Shown here piece by piece: positions 51,005 through 63,064 of a stretch of 64,000 nucleotides of DNA. This DNA comes from Mangrovibacter phragmitis (GTDB lineage: Bacteria > Pseudomonadota > Gammaproteobacteria > Enterobacterales > Enterobacteriaceae). The number at the start of each line of letters is the position of its first letter. Within the stretch, counting starts at the first letter, position 1. Below the pieces are notes generated by a model. That model did not search any database. It saw only the letters and a list, made by a program, of their open reading frames with translations, and was not told the DNA's origin. A program made the position numbers and the translations under genes. Location: contig NZ_LYRP01000022.1 in the NCBI RefSeq assembly GCF_001655675.1, forward strand, positions 434,001 through 498,000. Direction: 5' to 3'.

Positions 51005-53680
51005 CTACACTTTATCGTTTGGATTGAGGCCTTCTGTCAACCGTTGTTGTACTTCTTGTTGCAGAGTGGCATCCAGAGCTCGCCGCTCGCTGGTGGCGAC
51101 AATAAATAAATCTTCAACACGTTCGCCAATGGTAGTGATACGTGCGCCGTGTAATGAAATACCGAGGTCAGCGAAGACCTGGCCGACAATTGCCAGCAGG
51201 CCGGGCTGGTCTAACGCGATCAGTTCAATAAATGTGCGCCGGTCGGTATGCGTTGGCAAAAAGTTGACTTCAGTGTCTACCGTAAAGTGGCGCAGACGGG
51301 CGGGCTGGCGCCGTGGTTGTGGTGGCTGCCAGGTACGCTGGTTAACGGTTTGCTCCAGTCCCTGACGAATCGCGTCGTGCCTGTCAGGTGATAGCGGGCT
51401 GCCATCGGGCTCCAGCACAATAAAGCTGTCCATTGCCATACCGTCGCGAGTAGTGAAGATCTGTGCGTCGTGAACACTAAGGTTACGCCGGTCGAGTTCA
51501 GCACACACTGCGGCAAACAGATAAGGTCGGTCCGGGCTCCAGATAAATATTTCGGTACCGCCGCGGGTCGCCTGTGGGCTGAGCAAAATCATGGGTTGCT
51601 TTAAATCGTGTTGTAACAAGTGACGAGCGTGCCATGCCAGTTGATTCGGGGAGTGACGAACAAAATAGCTGGCCCGGCAACGTGCCCAAATTTTATGTAA
51701 TGCTTCTTCATCGATATTTTCCATACGCAGTAACGCCAGAGCCTGGGCCTGGTGATTACGCACACGCTCCCGCATATCCGGGGTATTTTGCATTCCCCTG
51801 CGTAGTTGTTTTTCGGTGGCAAAGTAGAGTTCACGAATCAGGCTCTGTTTCCAACTGTTCCATAACGTCTCATTCGTGGCACAAATATCGGCAACGGTCA
51901 GGCAAACCAGGTAACGTAAGCGGTTTTCTGTCTGGACTTCTTCAGCAAACTGCACAATGACTTCAGGATCCTGAATATCGCGGCGTTGCGCGGTAACAGA
52001 CATCAACAGGTGCTGGCGAACCAACCAGGCGATTAACTGGCTTTCCCGGGAGTTAAGACCATGGAGTTCAGCAAATTTTATGACATCCTGTGCGCCCAGT
52101 ACGGAATGATCACCCCCCCGGCCTTTGGCGATATCGTGAAACAGTGCGGCAATCAGAATCAATTCAGGGTGAGAAAGTCGCGGCCATAATTCAACGCACA
52201 GTGGGTGGCGCTGGCGGGTTTCTTCGTGTGAAAAACTTTCCAGTTTTTGCAACACACGCAAAGTGTGTTCATCTACGGTGTAGGCATGGAATAAGTCAAA
52301 CTGCATTTGCCCAACGATATGCGACCACTGGGGCATATACGCGGACAATACGCTGTAGCGATGCATTGGCACCAGCCCACGGCTGACAGCTCCCGGGTGG
52401 CGCAGCATAACCAGAAACAGTTCACGCGCTTCGGCTTTGTAGCACAACGGCTCATTCAGATGGCGTCTGGCGTGACGCAAATGACGTAAGGTTGTTGAAT
52501 AGATGCCGCTAATTTCGCGATTACGCACCATGGTGTAAAACATACGCAAAATAGCGCAGGGATCCTGAAGAAAAAGCGTGTCATCGCGCAAATCAATCAG
52601 TGTGCCACGCAGTTGAAAATCATCATCCAGTGGGCGTGGTTTTTCGTTTGCATCCAGTGCAAGAATTGCTTCATCAAACAGTTGTAACAGCATTTGATTG
52701 AGTTCGCTGACATGACGTGTCGCACGGTAGAAATCTTTCATCATGTGTTCAACGGGCTCATTACCTTCACCCTGATATTTGAGGCGTTGGGCAACGCTGA
52801 GTTGGCGGTCAAACAGCAGGCGGTTATCGTAGCGGTTCAGTTCCAGATGCAGCGCAAAACGTATTCGCCACAAAATATGCTGGCATTCATTCAGTTCATC
52901 GCGCTCGGCCTCGGTCAGAAAACCAAAACCGAGCATTTCATTCATGGATGTGGCGCCAAAGTGGCGACGGGCTACCCATTGCAGTGTTTGGATATCTCGC
53001 AGGCCGCCCGGGCTGCTTTTAATATCGGGTTCTAGGTTATAGCTGGTACCGTGGTAGCGTTGATGGCGTTCATTTTGCTCATCAATTTTAGCTGCGAAAA
53101 ACTTCTCAGAGGGCCAGAACCCGTCACTGAAGACTTGTTTTTGTAGTTCGAGAAACAGGGCGACATCGCCTGTCAGCAGCCGTGATTCAATCAGGTTCGT
53201 GGCAATAGTCAGATCGGACAGCCCTTCGAGCAGACACTCTTCAAGGCTGCGCACACTGTGGCCTACCTCCAGCTTGATATCCCAGAGTAGTGTCAGCAGT
53301 TCACCAATTTTTTGTGACTGGTCTTCGGGCAGGCGTTCACGGCTTAATACCAACAGGTCAATATCCGACAGCGGATGCAGCTCGCCACGCCCGTAACCAC
53401 CCACAGCAACCAGAGCAGTCCCGGCAATGGTGTCGAACCCAAAATGAGACCACAGGCGCTCCAGAAGCTGATCAATGAATTCCGTTCGGGCCGCAACCAG
53501 TTTCTCGACAGACACACCTTCATCAAAGGCGCTGCCCAGCCATTGTTGAAAAGTTTCCAGGGCGCTTTTTATGGGCTGACATTCTAACTGGCAACCAGGC
53601 CAGGAAGACGGGTAATCAGGTTGACCTGGGAGTAGAGGGAGGTTTGGCTCGATATACTGCTCGGGAAAACTATTGGTCAT
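51005..53680 (-). CDS. glnD: Bifunctional uridylyltransferase/uridylyl-removing enzyme GlnD
   Basis: This is the glutamine sensor that uridylylates PII proteins when nitrogen is scarce and removes UMP when glutamine is plentiful. The 891 residues compare with 890 in E. coli. In order: nucleotidyltransferase ([17 protein letters not shown]), a helical linker, an HD domain for UMP removal ([15 protein letters not shown]) and two ACT domains at the C-terminus that bind glutamine. The start at 53680 (MTNSFPEQY) matches E. coli; the longer frame would include the map terminator. Confidence 0.96.
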   Translation of the reverse strand: MTNSFPEQYIEPNLPLLPGQPDYPSSWPGCQLECQPIKSALETFQQWLGSAFDEGVSVEKLVAARTEFIDQLLERLWSHFGFDTIAGTALVAVGGYGRGELHPLSDIDLLVLSRERLPEDQSQKIGELLTLLWDIKLEVGHSVRSLEECLLEGLSDLTIATNLIESRLLTGDVALFLELQKQVFSDGFWPSEKFFAAKIDEQNERHQRYHGTSYNLEPDIKSSPGGLRDIQTLQWVARRHFGATSMNEMLGFGFLTEAERDELNECQHILWRIRFALHLELNRYDNRLLFDRQLSVAQRLKYQGEGNEPVEHMMKDFYRATRHVSELNQMLLQLFDEAILALDANEKPRPLDDDFQLRGTLIDLRDDTLFLQDPCAILRMFYTMVRNREISGIYSTTLRHLRHARRHLNEPLCYKAEARELFLVMLRHPGAVSRGLVPMHRYSVLSAYMPQWSHIVGQMQFDLFHAYTVDEHTLRVLQKLESFSHEETRQRHPLCVELWPRLSHPELILIAALFHDIAKGRGGDHSVLGAQDVIKFAELHGLNSRESQLIAWLVRQHLLMSVTAQRRDIQDPEVIVQFAEEVQTENRLRYLVCLTVADICATNETLWNSWKQSLIRELYFATEKQLRRGMQNTPDMRERVRNHQAQALALLRMENIDEEALHKIWARCRASYFVRHSPNQLAWHARHLLQHDLKQPMILLSPQATRGGTEIFIWSPDRPYLFAAVCAELDRRNLSVHDAQIFTTRDGMAMDSFIVLEPDGSPLSPDRHDAIRQGLEQTVNQRTWQPPQPRRQPARLRHFTVDTEVNFLPTHTDRRTFIELIALDQPGLLAIVGQVFADLGISLHGARITTIGERVEDLFIVATSERRALDATLQQEVQQRLTEGLNPNDKV

Positions 53681-53693
53681 ATGTGGTGCCCAT

Positions 53694-53717
53694 AAAAAAG
53701 GCCGGCAAGTGCCGGCC
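53694..53717 (-). terminator. Intrinsic terminator between map and glnD
   Basis: GGCCGGCA and TGCCGGCC form a perfect 8-bp stem with a 2-base gap. On the minus strand a T6 run follows, ending the map transcript just before glnD. Confidence 0.88.
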
Positions 53718-53755
53718 TGAGAGTAATGATAAACCGGACAATGCCGGTTTTTCAC

Positions 53756-54550
53756 TTATTCATCGTGCGAAATAATGTTGGGGATGGTGTCATCTTTACG
53801 CAACGTAAGAATTTCGCAGCCGTTATCTGTCACCACAATAGTATGCTCGTATTGGGCAGACAAGCTTCTGTCTTTGGTTTTTACCGTCCAGCCATCTTTC
53901 ATCGTTCGGATACGGTAATCACCTGCATTCACCATAGGTTCAATGGTAAAAGTCATGCCGGTTTTCAGCACCACACCGCCATCATCTGCGTCATAGTGCA
54001 GCACCTGAGGCTCTTCATGGAAAACACGGCCGATACCGTGACCACAGTATTCACGTACAACAGAGTAGCCTTCGGCTTCAACAAACTTCTGAATTGCAGC
54101 ACCGATGGTACGCAGACGAATACCCGGTTTCACCATACGCAGACCCAGGTACAGGCTTTCCTGGGTAATACGGCACAGACGCTCGCCCAGAATAGTGGGT
54201 TTACCGACGATAAACATTTTAGATGTATCGCCGTGGAATTCATCTTTAATCACGGTCACATCGATATTAACAATATCGCCATCTTTCAAAACCTTGTCTT
54301 CACTTGGAATGCCATGGCATACCACTTCATTGACAGAGATGCAGACAGATTTGGGGTAGCCGTGGTAGCCCAGGCAGGCAGAGACTGCTTTTTGATGATT
54401 TACGATGTAATCATCACAAATACGATCCAGCTCGCCTGTGGTTACTCCAGGTTTTACATGGGATTCGATCATTTCAAGCACATCGGCAGCCAGGCGGCCA
54501 GCAACGCGCATTTTTTCGATATCTTCAGGGGTCTTAATTGAAATAGCCAT
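53756..54550 (-). CDS. map: Type I methionine aminopeptidase
   Basis: It removes the initiator methionine from nascent proteins with small second residues. The 264 residues equal E. coli Map. The pita-bread fold metal ligands appear in NIDVTVIKDEFHGDTS, CGHGIGRVFHEEP and FTIEPMVN. It is divergent from rpsB, as in E. coli. Confidence 0.97.
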   Translation of the reverse strand: MAISIKTPEDIEKMRVAGRLAADVLEMIESHVKPGVTTGELDRICDDYIVNHQKAVSACLGYHGYPKSVCISVNEVVCHGIPSEDKVLKDGDIVNIDVTVIKDEFHGDTSKMFIVGKPTILGERLCRITQESLYLGLRMVKPGIRLRTIGAAIQKFVEAEGYSVVREYCGHGIGRVFHEEPQVLHYDADDGGVVLKTGMTFTIEPMVNAGDYRIRTMKDGWTVKTKDRSLSAQYEHTIVVTDNGCEILTLRKDDTIPNIISHDE

Positions 54551-54671
54551 TAATCAGGTCCGCAGATGCCGGGATTTCGGCAATAATTAAACAAAGTAAC
54601 GCTAATGTTATCAGGGCAGGCGAGAGAGTGCCAAATCGGGAATAATGAAGTAAAGAACCCGCTAACAACTA

Positions 54672-54701
54672 TTGGAGTCCTTGCGTCATTTGTGGTATAA
54701 A
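54672..54701 (+). promoter_or_regulatory. rpsB-tsf promoter
   Basis: TTGGAG (-35) and TATAAA (-10) are 18 bp apart. The -10 is followed by the GC-rich discriminator GCGCGCCGG, typical of promoters inhibited by ppGpp and DksA. Confidence 0.6.
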
Positions 54702-54704
54702 GCG

Positions 54705-55585
<881 letters not shown>

Positions 55586-55587
<2 letters not shown>

Positions 55588-55666
55588 TAAGGTTCGCTCT
55601 TTAAGAGCCCTTATTAACCAGGTATGAATAGTTTGGTTAGGGGGCCTGTCTCAGGCTCCCTTTTTT
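55586..55666 (+). terminator. Two hairpins in the rpsB-tsf gap (attenuator)
   Basis: AATAAGG and CCTTATT (55586-55615) form one hairpin. GGGGCCTG and CAGGCTCCC (55641-55660), followed by six T residues, form an intrinsic terminator. tsf is known to be co-transcribed with rpsB in E. coli, so this is probably a leaky attenuator that sets the S2 to EF-Ts ratio. Confidence 0.75.
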
Positions 55667-55841
55667 GTTTGAGTCCGGCCTGTCCGGCTTTATAAAGCCA
55701 GACAAGCTGAACGCTATACCCTTTTGCATTGGTGTCACAGTGGTGTGGTAAAACACATCGGAAAGCACTTGTTACAGGTGCCGGGTGTGGCTTCAACATG
55801 CAGGGTATATCTCCCCGCACGAGATAACCGAGGATTAGAAA

Positions 55842-56693
55842 ATGGCAGAAATTACCGCTTCTCTGGTAAAAGAGCTGCGCGAACGTACTGGCGCAGGCAT
55901 GATGGAATGTAAAAAAGCGCTGGTCGAAGCGAATGGCGACATCGAACTGGCAATCGATAACATGCGTAAGTCTGGTCAGGCAAAAGCGGCTAAAAAAGCA
56001 GGCCGTGTTGCTGCTGAAGGCGTTATCCTGACTGCTATCGATGGCAAATTTGGTCTCGTTCTGGAACTGAACTGTGAAACTGACTTCGTTGCTAAAGATG
56101 CTGGTTTTAAAGCATTTGGCGAAGAAGTTCTGGCTGCAGCTGTGGCTGGCCGTGTTTCCGATGTAGAAGTTCTGAAAGCGCAGTTTGAAGAACAACGTAC
56201 TGCACTGGTTGCCAAAATTGGTGAAAACATCAACATCCGTCGTGTTTCTGTTATCGAAGGCGATGTTCTGGGTTCTTACCTGCACGGTGCGCGTATCGGT
56301 GTTATGGTTGCTGCGACTGGCGCGGATGACGAACTGGTTAAACACATTGCCATGCACGTTGCTGCCAGCAAACCAGAATACGTTAAACCGGAAGATGTAC
56401 CGGCTGACGTAGTAAGCCACGAACACCAAATCCAGCTGGATATTGCCATGCAGTCTGGTAAACCGCGTGAAATCGCAGAAAAAATGGTTGAAGGCCGTAT
56501 GCGTAAATTCACCGGTGAGATCTCTCTGACTGGTCAGAACTTCGTAATGGATCCGAGCAAAACTGTTGGTCAGCTGCTGAAAGAACACAATGCTGATGTA
56601 ACAGGTTTCATCCGCTTTGAAGTGGGTGAAGGCATTGAAAAAGCGGAAGTTGACTTCGCTGCTGAAGTTGCAGCAATGTCCAAAAACTCGTAA
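55842..56693 (+). CDS. tsf: Elongation factor Ts
   Basis: This is the guanine nucleotide exchange factor that recycles EF-Tu. The 283 residues equal E. coli EF-Ts. It has an N-terminal UBA-like domain ([20 protein letters not shown]) and the EF-Tu-contacting TDFVAKD motif. Codon use is that of a highly expressed gene. Confidence 0.99.
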   Translation: MAEITASLVKELRERTGAGMMECKKALVEANGDIELAIDNMRKSGQAKAAKKAGRVAAEGVILTAIDGKFGLVLELNCETDFVAKDAGFKAFGEEVLAAAVAGRVSDVEVLKAQFEEQRTALVAKIGENINIRRVSVIEGDVLGSYLHGARIGVMVAATGADDELVKHIAMHVAASKPEYVKPEDVPADVVSHEHQIQLDIAMQSGKPREIAEKMVEGRMRKFTGEISLTGQNFVMDPSKTVGQLLKEHNADVTGFIRFEVGEGIEKAEVDFAAEVAAMSKNS

Positions 56694-56700
56694 TGCCGGG

Positions 56701-56730
56701 AGGAGCCGTCTTAGGGCGGCTCCTTTTTTG
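56701..56730 (+). terminator. Intrinsic terminator after tsf
   Basis: AGGAGCCG and CGGCTCCT form an 8-bp stem with an 8-nt loop, followed by T residues. Confidence 0.92.
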
Positions 56731-56952
56731 TATCTGTCATTTTCAGAACTAAGCCATCCTCAAAAAATGTGATAATGCCTGCAACCGGCAGAGAAAAGCA
56801 TGACAACAGGATGGCAATTGTCCGGCGAAATACCAGAGCATTATTGCGGGGTCTGAAAAAATCGGCCTGCTCTGATGTCAGCCGTCCTGAAATATGACAA
56901 ATATTGTCACCAGATTATCCATTCCATTTGTTTACTGTCCCAGGAAAGAAAC

Positions 56953-57678
56953 ATGGCTACCAACGCAAAACCTGTCTACAAGCGTATTCTGCTCAAATTG
57001 AGTGGGGAAGCACTGCAAGGAGCGGAAGGCTTCGGTATTGACGCGAGCATACTGGATCGTATGGCTCAGGAGATCAAAGAACTGGTTGAACTGGGGATCC
57101 AGGTCGGGGTAGTCATCGGCGGCGGTAACTTATTCCGCGGTGCCGGCCTTGCTCAGGCTGGAATGAACCGTGTGGTCGGTGACCATATGGGGATGCTGGC
57201 GACAGTAATGAATGGCCTGGCTATGCGTGACGCTTTGCATCGTGCCTATGTTAATGCGCGCTTAATGTCAGCTATTCCGCTCAATGGCGTGTGCGATAAC
57301 TATAGCTGGGCAGAAGCAATCAGCTTGTTGCGTAATAATCGCGTCGTCATTTTTTCTGCTGGTACTGGTAATCCTTTCTTTACTACTGACTCAGCAGCAT
57401 GTCTGCGTGGTATTGAAATTGAAGCCGATGTAGTACTGAAAGCAACCAAAGTTGATGGCGTGTTCTCCGCTGACCCGGTAAAAGACCCTTCTGCGACGCT
57501 TTATGAACAACTGTCTTATCATGATGTTCTCGACAGAGAGCTGAAAGTGATGGACCTGGCCGCATTTACACTTGCGCGCGATCACAAATTACCCATCCGT
57601 GTTTTCAACATGAACAAGCCAGGCGCACTGCGTCGGGTGGTTATGGGTGAAAAAGAAGGAACTTTGATTACAGACTAA
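56953..57678 (+). CDS. pyrH: Uridylate kinase
   Basis: It phosphorylates UMP to UDP and is a hexameric amino-acid-kinase-fold enzyme activated by GTP and inhibited by UTP. From 56953 ([21 protein letters not shown]) it is 241 residues, as in E. coli. AGGAAAGA lies before the ATG. A longer in-frame start would add 26 unconserved residues. Confidence 0.97.
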   Translation: MATNAKPVYKRILLKLSGEALQGAEGFGIDASILDRMAQEIKELVELGIQVGVVIGGGNLFRGAGLAQAGMNRVVGDHMGMLATVMNGLAMRDALHRAYVNARLMSAIPLNGVCDNYSWAEAISLLRNNRVVIFSAGTGNPFFTTDSAACLRGIEIEADVVLKATKVDGVFSADPVKDPSATLYEQLSYHDVLDRELKVMDLAAFTLARDHKLPIRVFNMNKPGALRRVVMGEKEGTLITD

Positions 57679-57850
57679 TGTTCCTTAGGCCGGAATCAGG
57701 GTACCATTCAGTCCAGAAAAGTTAGTTTGACGACAGGCAGCCATACGGGTGCCATGAATTTTACGAGACTATACTTAGGTCAACCACAGTTGCTGTGGGA
57801 GGAAACAGAAGTGTGGTCTGCCTGACAACCAGTTTTCAAGGATTCGTAAC

Positions 57851-58408
57851 GTGATTAACGACATCAGAAAAGATGCTGAAGTGCGTATGGAAAAATGCGT
57901 TGAAGCATTTAAAAATCAAATCAGCAAAGTCCGTACAGGCCGTGCCTCCCCCAGTCTGCTGGACGGTATCATGGTGGAATACTATGGTACGCCAACCCCG
58001 TTGCGCCAGTTGGCAAACGTGGTCGCAGAAGATTCCCGTACCCTGGCACTGACCGTATTTGACCGCACCATGGGGCCGGCAGTAGAAAAAGCAATTATGG
58101 CTTCCGACCTGGGACTGAACCCGAACTCCGCCGGGAGTGTTATTCGTGTGCCGCTGCCACCACTGACTGAAGAACGCCGTAAAGACTTGATCAAGGTCGT
58201 GCGTGGTGAAGCCGAACAGGCGCGTGTTGCTGTGCGTAACGTTCGTCGTGACGCTAACGATAAAGTTAAAGCTTTGCTGAAAGAAAAAGAAATCAGTGAA
58301 GATGACGACCGTCGTTCTCAGGACGATGTTCAGAAACTGACTGATGCAGCAATCAAGAAAGTTGACGCCGCACTGGCTGATAAAGAAGCGGAACTGATGC
58401 AGTTCTGA
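57851..58408 (+). CDS. frr: Ribosome recycling factor
   Basis: It splits post-termination ribosomes together with EF-G. The 185 residues equal E. coli RRF, a three-helix bundle with a small beta domain mimicking tRNA shape. The start codon is GTG at 57851, as I recall for E. coli. The 172-bp gap to pyrH contains inverted repeats. Confidence 0.97.
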   Translation: MINDIRKDAEVRMEKCVEAFKNQISKVRTGRASPSLLDGIMVEYYGTPTPLRQLANVVAEDSRTLALTVFDRTMGPAVEKAIMASDLGLNPNSAGSVIRVPLPPLTEERRKDLIKVVRGEAEQARVAVRNVRRDANDKVKALLKEKEISEDDDRRSQDDVQKLTDAAIKKVDAALADKEAELMQF

Positions 58409-58430
58409 TTGAATGACTTAGCGCTGCAAG

Positions 58431-58460
58431 AAAAAGCCGTGTCTGACTCACGGCTTTTTT
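58431..58460 (+). terminator. Intrinsic terminator after frr
   Basis: AAAAAGCCGTG and CACGGCTTTTTT form an extended stem with a 7-nt loop and T-tract. Confidence 0.94.
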
Positions 58461-58501
58461 GTCAGTAGTGCTTAGTTTCTGGGCACTGACTGCCTTTGCC
58501 A

Positions 58502-58606
58502 CCAGGCAACCTGGCTTATCAGCCAGCATCGTTTTAGGGCAATTCAGTGATTTTCTCTGTTCAGCCTGTGTGCTGAAAGAGAGGGGACTGCAGGTGTGCT
58601 GCAGTC
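58502..58606 (+). other. Cluster of stem-loops upstream of dxr
   Basis: Four short inverted repeats lie close together: CCAGG/CCTGG (58502-58514), CTGGC/GCCAG (58511-58526, sharing CTGG with the first, so the two are mutually exclusive), TTCAGC/GCTGAA (58560-58577), and GACTGCAG/CTGCAGTC (58586-58606). They could fold in the dxr leader. No known riboswitch was recognised. Confidence 0.4.
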
Positions 58607-58661
58607 AGGAGCGAATCAGGTAACGATGTGCCTGGTTACTCGGTTCTACAACAGGCAACGC

Positions 58662-59858
58662 ATGAAGCAATTGACTATTCTCGGGTCCACCGGGTCAGTG
58701 GGTAGTAGCACCCTCGATGTCATCCGCCATAATCCTCAGCAATTTTCGGTTACCGCGCTTGTCGCTGGCAAAAATGTCACGCGCATGGTTGAGCAATGTC
58801 TGGAATTTAACCCGCGTTTCGCTGTTATGAATGATGAGGAGAGTGCCCGTGCATTGCGCCAGCAATTGCGGGATGCAGGCAGCAAAACAGAGGTTCTGTT
58901 CGGCCCGCAGGCGGCATGCGAAATGGCGGCACTGGATGGCGTTGACCAGGTTATGGCGGCTATTGTCGGTGCAGCAGGTTTGCTGCCAACTCTTGCCGCG
59001 ATAAAAGCGAGCAAGCAAATTTTGCTCGCCAACAAGGAGTCACTGGTCACCTGTGGTCGCCTTTTCATGAATGCGGTGAAGCAATATGGCGCGCAATTGC
59101 TACCTGTGGATAGCGAACATAATGCCATTTTTCAGAGTTTACCGGAACCAATCCAGCAAAATCTGGGATACGCTGAACTTGAAGAGTATGGAGTGTCATC
59201 CATTCTTCTCACCGGGTCTGGTGGGCCTTTTCGTGAAACTGTGCTCAGTGACCTTGAAATGATGACGCCTGAAGAGGCTTGTCGTCATCCTAACTGGTCA
59301 ATGGGGCGTAAGATTTCAGTCGATTCGGCCACAATGATGAATAAGGGACTCGAGTATATTGAAGCCCGCTGGCTTTTTAATGCCTCAGCACAGCAGATGG
59401 AAGTTCTGATTCACCCCCAGTCGGTGATTCATTCAATGGTGCGTTATCGTGATGGTAGCGTACTGGCGCAACTGGGTGAACCTGATATGCGCACACCCAT
59501 TGCCCATACAATGGGCTGGCCTGGCCGTGTTAATGCTGGCGTGAAACCACTCGATTTTTGCCGTTTGAATCAACTGACTTTCAGCCAGCCAGATTACTCA
59601 CGCTATCCTTGTCTGCGCCTGGCAATTGATGCCTCGCAACAAGGCCAGGCTGCGACAACTGCACTGAATGCTGCGAATGAAGTTGCAGTAGCTGCATTTC
59701 TGGCGAATCGTATTCGTTTTACGGATATTGCCCAGGTTAACAGTGCGGTGCTCGATAAGCTGAATGTCAGGGAGCCGCTATCGGTTGATGAAGTGCTGGA
59801 TGTCGATGCAGGTGCTCGTGAACTGGCAAGTAAACAGGTTAACCATATTGGGGGGTAG
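58662..59858 (+). CDS. dxr: 1-deoxy-D-xylulose 5-phosphate reductoisomerase
   Basis: It is the second enzyme of the MEP isoprenoid pathway, using NADPH; isoprenoids made here feed UppS downstream. The 398 residues equal E. coli Dxr/IspC. The NADPH motif GSTGSVG, metal/substrate motifs [20 protein letters not shown] and [13 protein letters not shown], and [10 protein letters not shown] are intact. The start at 58662 gives MKQLTILG; a longer in-frame start would add 22 unconserved residues. Confidence 0.97.
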   Translation: MKQLTILGSTGSVGSSTLDVIRHNPQQFSVTALVAGKNVTRMVEQCLEFNPRFAVMNDEESARALRQQLRDAGSKTEVLFGPQAACEMAALDGVDQVMAAIVGAAGLLPTLAAIKASKQILLANKESLVTCGRLFMNAVKQYGAQLLPVDSEHNAIFQSLPEPIQQNLGYAELEEYGVSSILLTGSGGPFRETVLSDLEMMTPEEACRHPNWSMGRKISVDSATMMNKGLEYIEARWLFNASAQQMEVLIHPQSVIHSMVRYRDGSVLAQLGEPDMRTPIAHTMGWPGRVNAGVKPLDFCRLNQLTFSQPDYSRYPCLRLAIDASQQGQAATTALNAANEVAVAAFLANRIRFTDIAQVNSAVLDKLNVREPLSVDEVLDVDAGARELASKQVNHIGG

Positions 59859-59965
59859 CGTGGGGAATATTCACGCGCTGAATTCAGTGCCATTTGTGAG
59901 CATCAGGCTGAGGTGATATAGTCTGCGCCACCCGATAAATGTCTGAGTTTGTTTTTTTATCGGGT

Positions 59966-59991
59966 AAGCCGTGATTGAGCACGGCTTTTTT
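59966..59991 (+). terminator. Intrinsic terminator between dxr and uppS
   Basis: AAGCCGTG and CACGGCTT form a perfect stem with a 6-nt loop and a T-tract. Confidence 0.9.
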
Positions 59992-60050
59992 ACGTAAAGG
60001 CATCAGTATTCCTGAGAACCGCTTAATCCGATTAGGGAATAAAACGCGTT

Positions 60051-60809
60051 ATGTTGTCTGCTAACCAACCATTAAGCGAAAGTTTGCCTGAACATGGTGC
60101 CCGTCATGTTGCCATCATTATGGATGGTAACGGGCGCTGGGCGAAACGTCAGGGGAAAATGAGGGCCTTTGGCCATAAGGCCGGAGCCAAATCGGTTCGT
60201 CGGGCTGTGACATTTGCCGCGAATATCGGTCTGGATGCGCTGACACTTTATGCGTTCAGTAGCGAAAACTGGAACCGTCCGGCGCAAGAAGTTAGTGCTT
60301 TAATGGAACTGTTCATCTGGGCACTGGATAGCGAGGTGAAAAACCTGCACCGCAACAATGTCCGTTTGCGGGTTATTGGTGATACCAGCCGCTTTAATGC
60401 GCGGTTACAGGAACGGATCAGAAAAGCGGAGGCGTTAACTGCTCAAAATACTGGGCTGACGCTGAATATCGCAGCCAACTATGGTGGGCGCTGGGATATT
60501 ATTCAGGGAGTGAAAGCGCTTGCTGCGCGCGTTCAGTCGGGCGAAGTTCTCCCTGAGCAAATTGATGAAGACATGCTGGGGCAACAGGTTTGTATGAATG
60601 AGTTGTCACCCGTGGATTTAGTGATTAGGACAGGTGGAGAACACCGGATCAGTAATTTTTTGCTGTGGCAGATAGCCTATGCTGAACTTTACTTTACCGA
60701 AGTGCTTTGGCCTGATTTCGATGAACAAGATTTTGAAGGTGCACTCAATGCCTTTGCGAGCAGGGAACGTCGTTATGGCGGTACAGCACCGGATGGCGAA
60801 AAAGCCTGA
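60051..60809 (+). CDS. uppS: Undecaprenyl diphosphate synthase
   Basis: This cis-prenyltransferase extends farnesyl diphosphate to the C55 lipid carrier for peptidoglycan and O-antigen. The 252 residues compare with 253 in E. coli. The catalytic Asp25 in [17 protein letters not shown] and the C-terminal [17 protein letters not shown] are present. It heads a compact uppS-cdsA-rseP-bamA series. Confidence 0.97.
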   Translation: MLSANQPLSESLPEHGARHVAIIMDGNGRWAKRQGKMRAFGHKAGAKSVRRAVTFAANIGLDALTLYAFSSENWNRPAQEVSALMELFIWALDSEVKNLHRNNVRLRVIGDTSRFNARLQERIRKAEALTAQNTGLTLNIAANYGGRWDIIQGVKALAARVQSGEVLPEQIDEDMLGQQVCMNELSPVDLVIRTGGEHRISNFLLWQIAYAELYFTEVLWPDFDEQDFEGALNAFASRERRYGGTAPDGEKA

Positions 60810-60821
60810 TGGGGGTTGCTT

Positions 60822-61679
60822 TTGCTGAAGTATCGCCTGATTTCCGCATTTATTTTAATACCGGTCGTCATTGCTGCGTTATTCTGGCTGCCGCCCGCAG
60901 GATTTGCCATTGTGACGCTGGTTGTGTGCATGCTCGCCGCCTGGGAATGGGGGCAGTTGAGTGGCTTTAAGAGCCGCTCTCAACGTGTCTGGCTGGCAGT
61001 ATTATGTGGGTTGCTTTTAACCCTGATGCTGTTTCTGTTGCCGGAATATCGCCATAATGCGCACATTCCTTTGATTGAAGGGTGGCTGTGGCTTGCCCTG
61101 GGCTGGTGGTGTGTTGCTCTGCTGCTGGTATTAAGTTACCCGGCTTCTGCCAGTGTCTGGAGGCGCTCACACATATTACGCCTGTGCTTTGGTGTTGCCA
61201 CCATTGTACCTTTTTTTTGGGGCATGGTAGTTCTGCGCTCCTGGCATTATGATGACAACCATTACGCCGGATCTGTCTGGTTGCTGTATGTTATGTTTCT
61301 GGTCTGGGGAGCAGACTCAGGGGCTTACATGTTTGGCAAGCTGTTTGGCAAGCATAAGCTGGCACCAAAAGTGTCACCAGGTAAAACATGGCAAGGGTTT
61401 ATTGGTGGCCTGCTGACATCCGCTGTTATTGCGTGGGCATTTGGCGCACTGGCTCATTTAGACGTCGCACCGGTTACTTTGCTAACTTGTTCTGTCATCG
61501 CCGCACTTGCTTCGGTACTGGGCGATTTAACGGAAAGTATGTTTAAACGCGAAGCGGGTATCAAAGACAGTGGTTCGTTGATTCCCGGGCATGGCGGTAT
61601 TCTCGACCGTATCGACAGTTTGACAGCGGCGGTTCCTGTTTTTGCCTGTCTTTTGTTGTTAGTTTTCAGGACGATTTAA
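60822..61679 (+). CDS. cdsA: Phosphatidate cytidylyltransferase
   Basis: This integral inner-membrane enzyme makes CDP-diacylglycerol, the precursor of all phospholipids. It has about eight membrane segments and the CDS signature near the C-terminus ([13 protein letters not shown]...[13 protein letters not shown]). The start is TTG at 60822 with GGGGG 6 nt upstream, giving MLKYRLIS and 285 residues as in E. coli; the TTG at 60816 is less well spaced. Confidence 0.96.
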   Translation: MLKYRLISAFILIPVVIAALFWLPPAGFAIVTLVVCMLAAWEWGQLSGFKSRSQRVWLAVLCGLLLTLMLFLLPEYRHNAHIPLIEGWLWLALGWWCVALLLVLSYPASASVWRRSHILRLCFGVATIVPFFWGMVVLRSWHYDDNHYAGSVWLLYVMFLVWGADSGAYMFGKLFGKHKLAPKVSPGKTWQGFIGGLLTSAVIAWAFGALAHLDVAPVTLLTCSVIAALASVLGDLTESMFKREAGIKDSGSLIPGHGGILDRIDSLTAAVPVFACLLLLVFRTI

Positions 61680-61690
61680 CGGAAGGTTTT

Positions 61691-63049
61691 ATGCTCAGCA
61701 TACTCTGGAATCTGGCTGCTTTTATCGTTGCACTTGGAGTTTTAATTACGGTGCATGAGTTCGGCCATTTTTGGGTTGCGCGGCGTTGCGGAGTCTGTGT
61801 TGACCGTTTTTCTATTGGTTTTGGCAAGGCATTGTGGAAACGAACAGATAAACAGGGTACTGAGTTTGTCATCGCACTTATCCCTCTTGGGGGGTATGTC
61901 AAAATGCTGGATGAGCGCATTGAACCTGTTGCGCCCGAACAGCGCCATCGTGCTTTCAATAACAAAACCGTTGCTCAGCGTGCTGCAATTATTGCGGCGG
62001 GGCCAGTTGCTAACTTCATTTTTGCCATCTTTGCCTATTGGATGGTCTTCATTATTGGTATCCCCAGTGTCTATCCGGTTGTTAGTGGCGTAAGGCCTGA
62101 TTCAATCGCCGCGCAGGCACAAATTTTACCCGGCACGGAACTAAAAGCGGTAGATGGTATCGAAACGCCTGACTGGGATGCTGTTCGCCTCGCGTTTATC
62201 AGTAAGATTGGTGATAGCAGCACGACGCTGCGTGTGGCACCTTTTGGTACAGATAAACAGCGTGATGTCACACTGGATTTACGCCAGTGGCACTTTGAAC
62301 CAGACAAGCAGGATCCTGTTCTGTCTCTTGGTTTTTTGCCGGTATCACCGCAAGTCGAACCAGTACTTGCTGAGGTCCAACCTCATTCAGCCGCGAGCAA
62401 TGCAGGTTTGCAAGCAGGGGACAGGATCGTTAAAGTCGATGGTCAGCCATTGGTTCAGTGGTCAGATTTTGTCAGTCAGGTGCGGGATAACCCGGGTAAA
62501 CCACTTCGGCTGGATGTCGAACGCAAAGGAAATTTGCTTTCTCTTACGCTGACACCTGCGGTGAAAGAGAATGGCAGAACAAAACAGGCTGAGGGCTTCG
62601 CGGGCGTTGTGCCGCATGTGATTCCTTTGCCTGATGAGTATAAGACAGTGCGCCAGTATGGGCCGTTTGCCGCAGTCATTGAAGCCACAGGAAAAACATG
62701 GCAATTGATGAGGCTCACGGTCGATATGCTGGGCAAATTAGTAATCGGTGACGTTAAGCTGAACAACCTGAGTGGGCCTATTTCTATTGCTCAGGGTGCC
62801 GGAATGTCAGCAGAGTTTGGGTTGATCTATTACCTGATGTTTCTTGCTCTCATCAGTGTGAATCTTGGGATAATCAACCTGTTTCCTCTTCCTGTGCTGG
62901 ACGGGGGACACTTGCTGTTTTTGGCTATTGAGAAGCTTAAAGGCGCGCCGGTTTCCGAGCGAGTTCAAGACCTCAGTTATCGGGTTGGTTCTGTTCTACT
63001 GATGCTGTTAATGGGGCTTGCACTTTTTAATGATTTCTCTCGGTTATAG
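61691..63049 (+). CDS. rseP: Site-2 zinc metalloprotease RseP
   Basis: It cleaves the anti-sigma factor RseA within the membrane, releasing sigma-E, and clears signal peptides. The 452 residues (E. coli: 450) have the active site HEFGH (22-26), two periplasmic PDZ domains (about 115-310) and the second zinc ligand Asp404 in LPVLDGGH. A sigma-E target, degP, is in the same window. Confidence 0.97.
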   Translation: MLSILWNLAAFIVALGVLITVHEFGHFWVARRCGVCVDRFSIGFGKALWKRTDKQGTEFVIALIPLGGYVKMLDERIEPVAPEQRHRAFNNKTVAQRAAIIAAGPVANFIFAIFAYWMVFIIGIPSVYPVVSGVRPDSIAAQAQILPGTELKAVDGIETPDWDAVRLAFISKIGDSSTTLRVAPFGTDKQRDVTLDLRQWHFEPDKQDPVLSLGFLPVSPQVEPVLAEVQPHSAASNAGLQAGDRIVKVDGQPLVQWSDFVSQVRDNPGKPLRLDVERKGNLLSLTLTPAVKENGRTKQAEGFAGVVPHVIPLPDEYKTVRQYGPFAAVIEATGKTWQLMRLTVDMLGKLVIGDVKLNNLSGPISIAQGAGMSAEFGLIYYLMFLALISVNLGIINLFPLPVLDGGHLLFLAIEKLKGAPVSERVQDLSYRVGSVLLMLLMGLALFNDFSRL

Positions 63050-63064
63050 AGAGACTCAGGTTAG

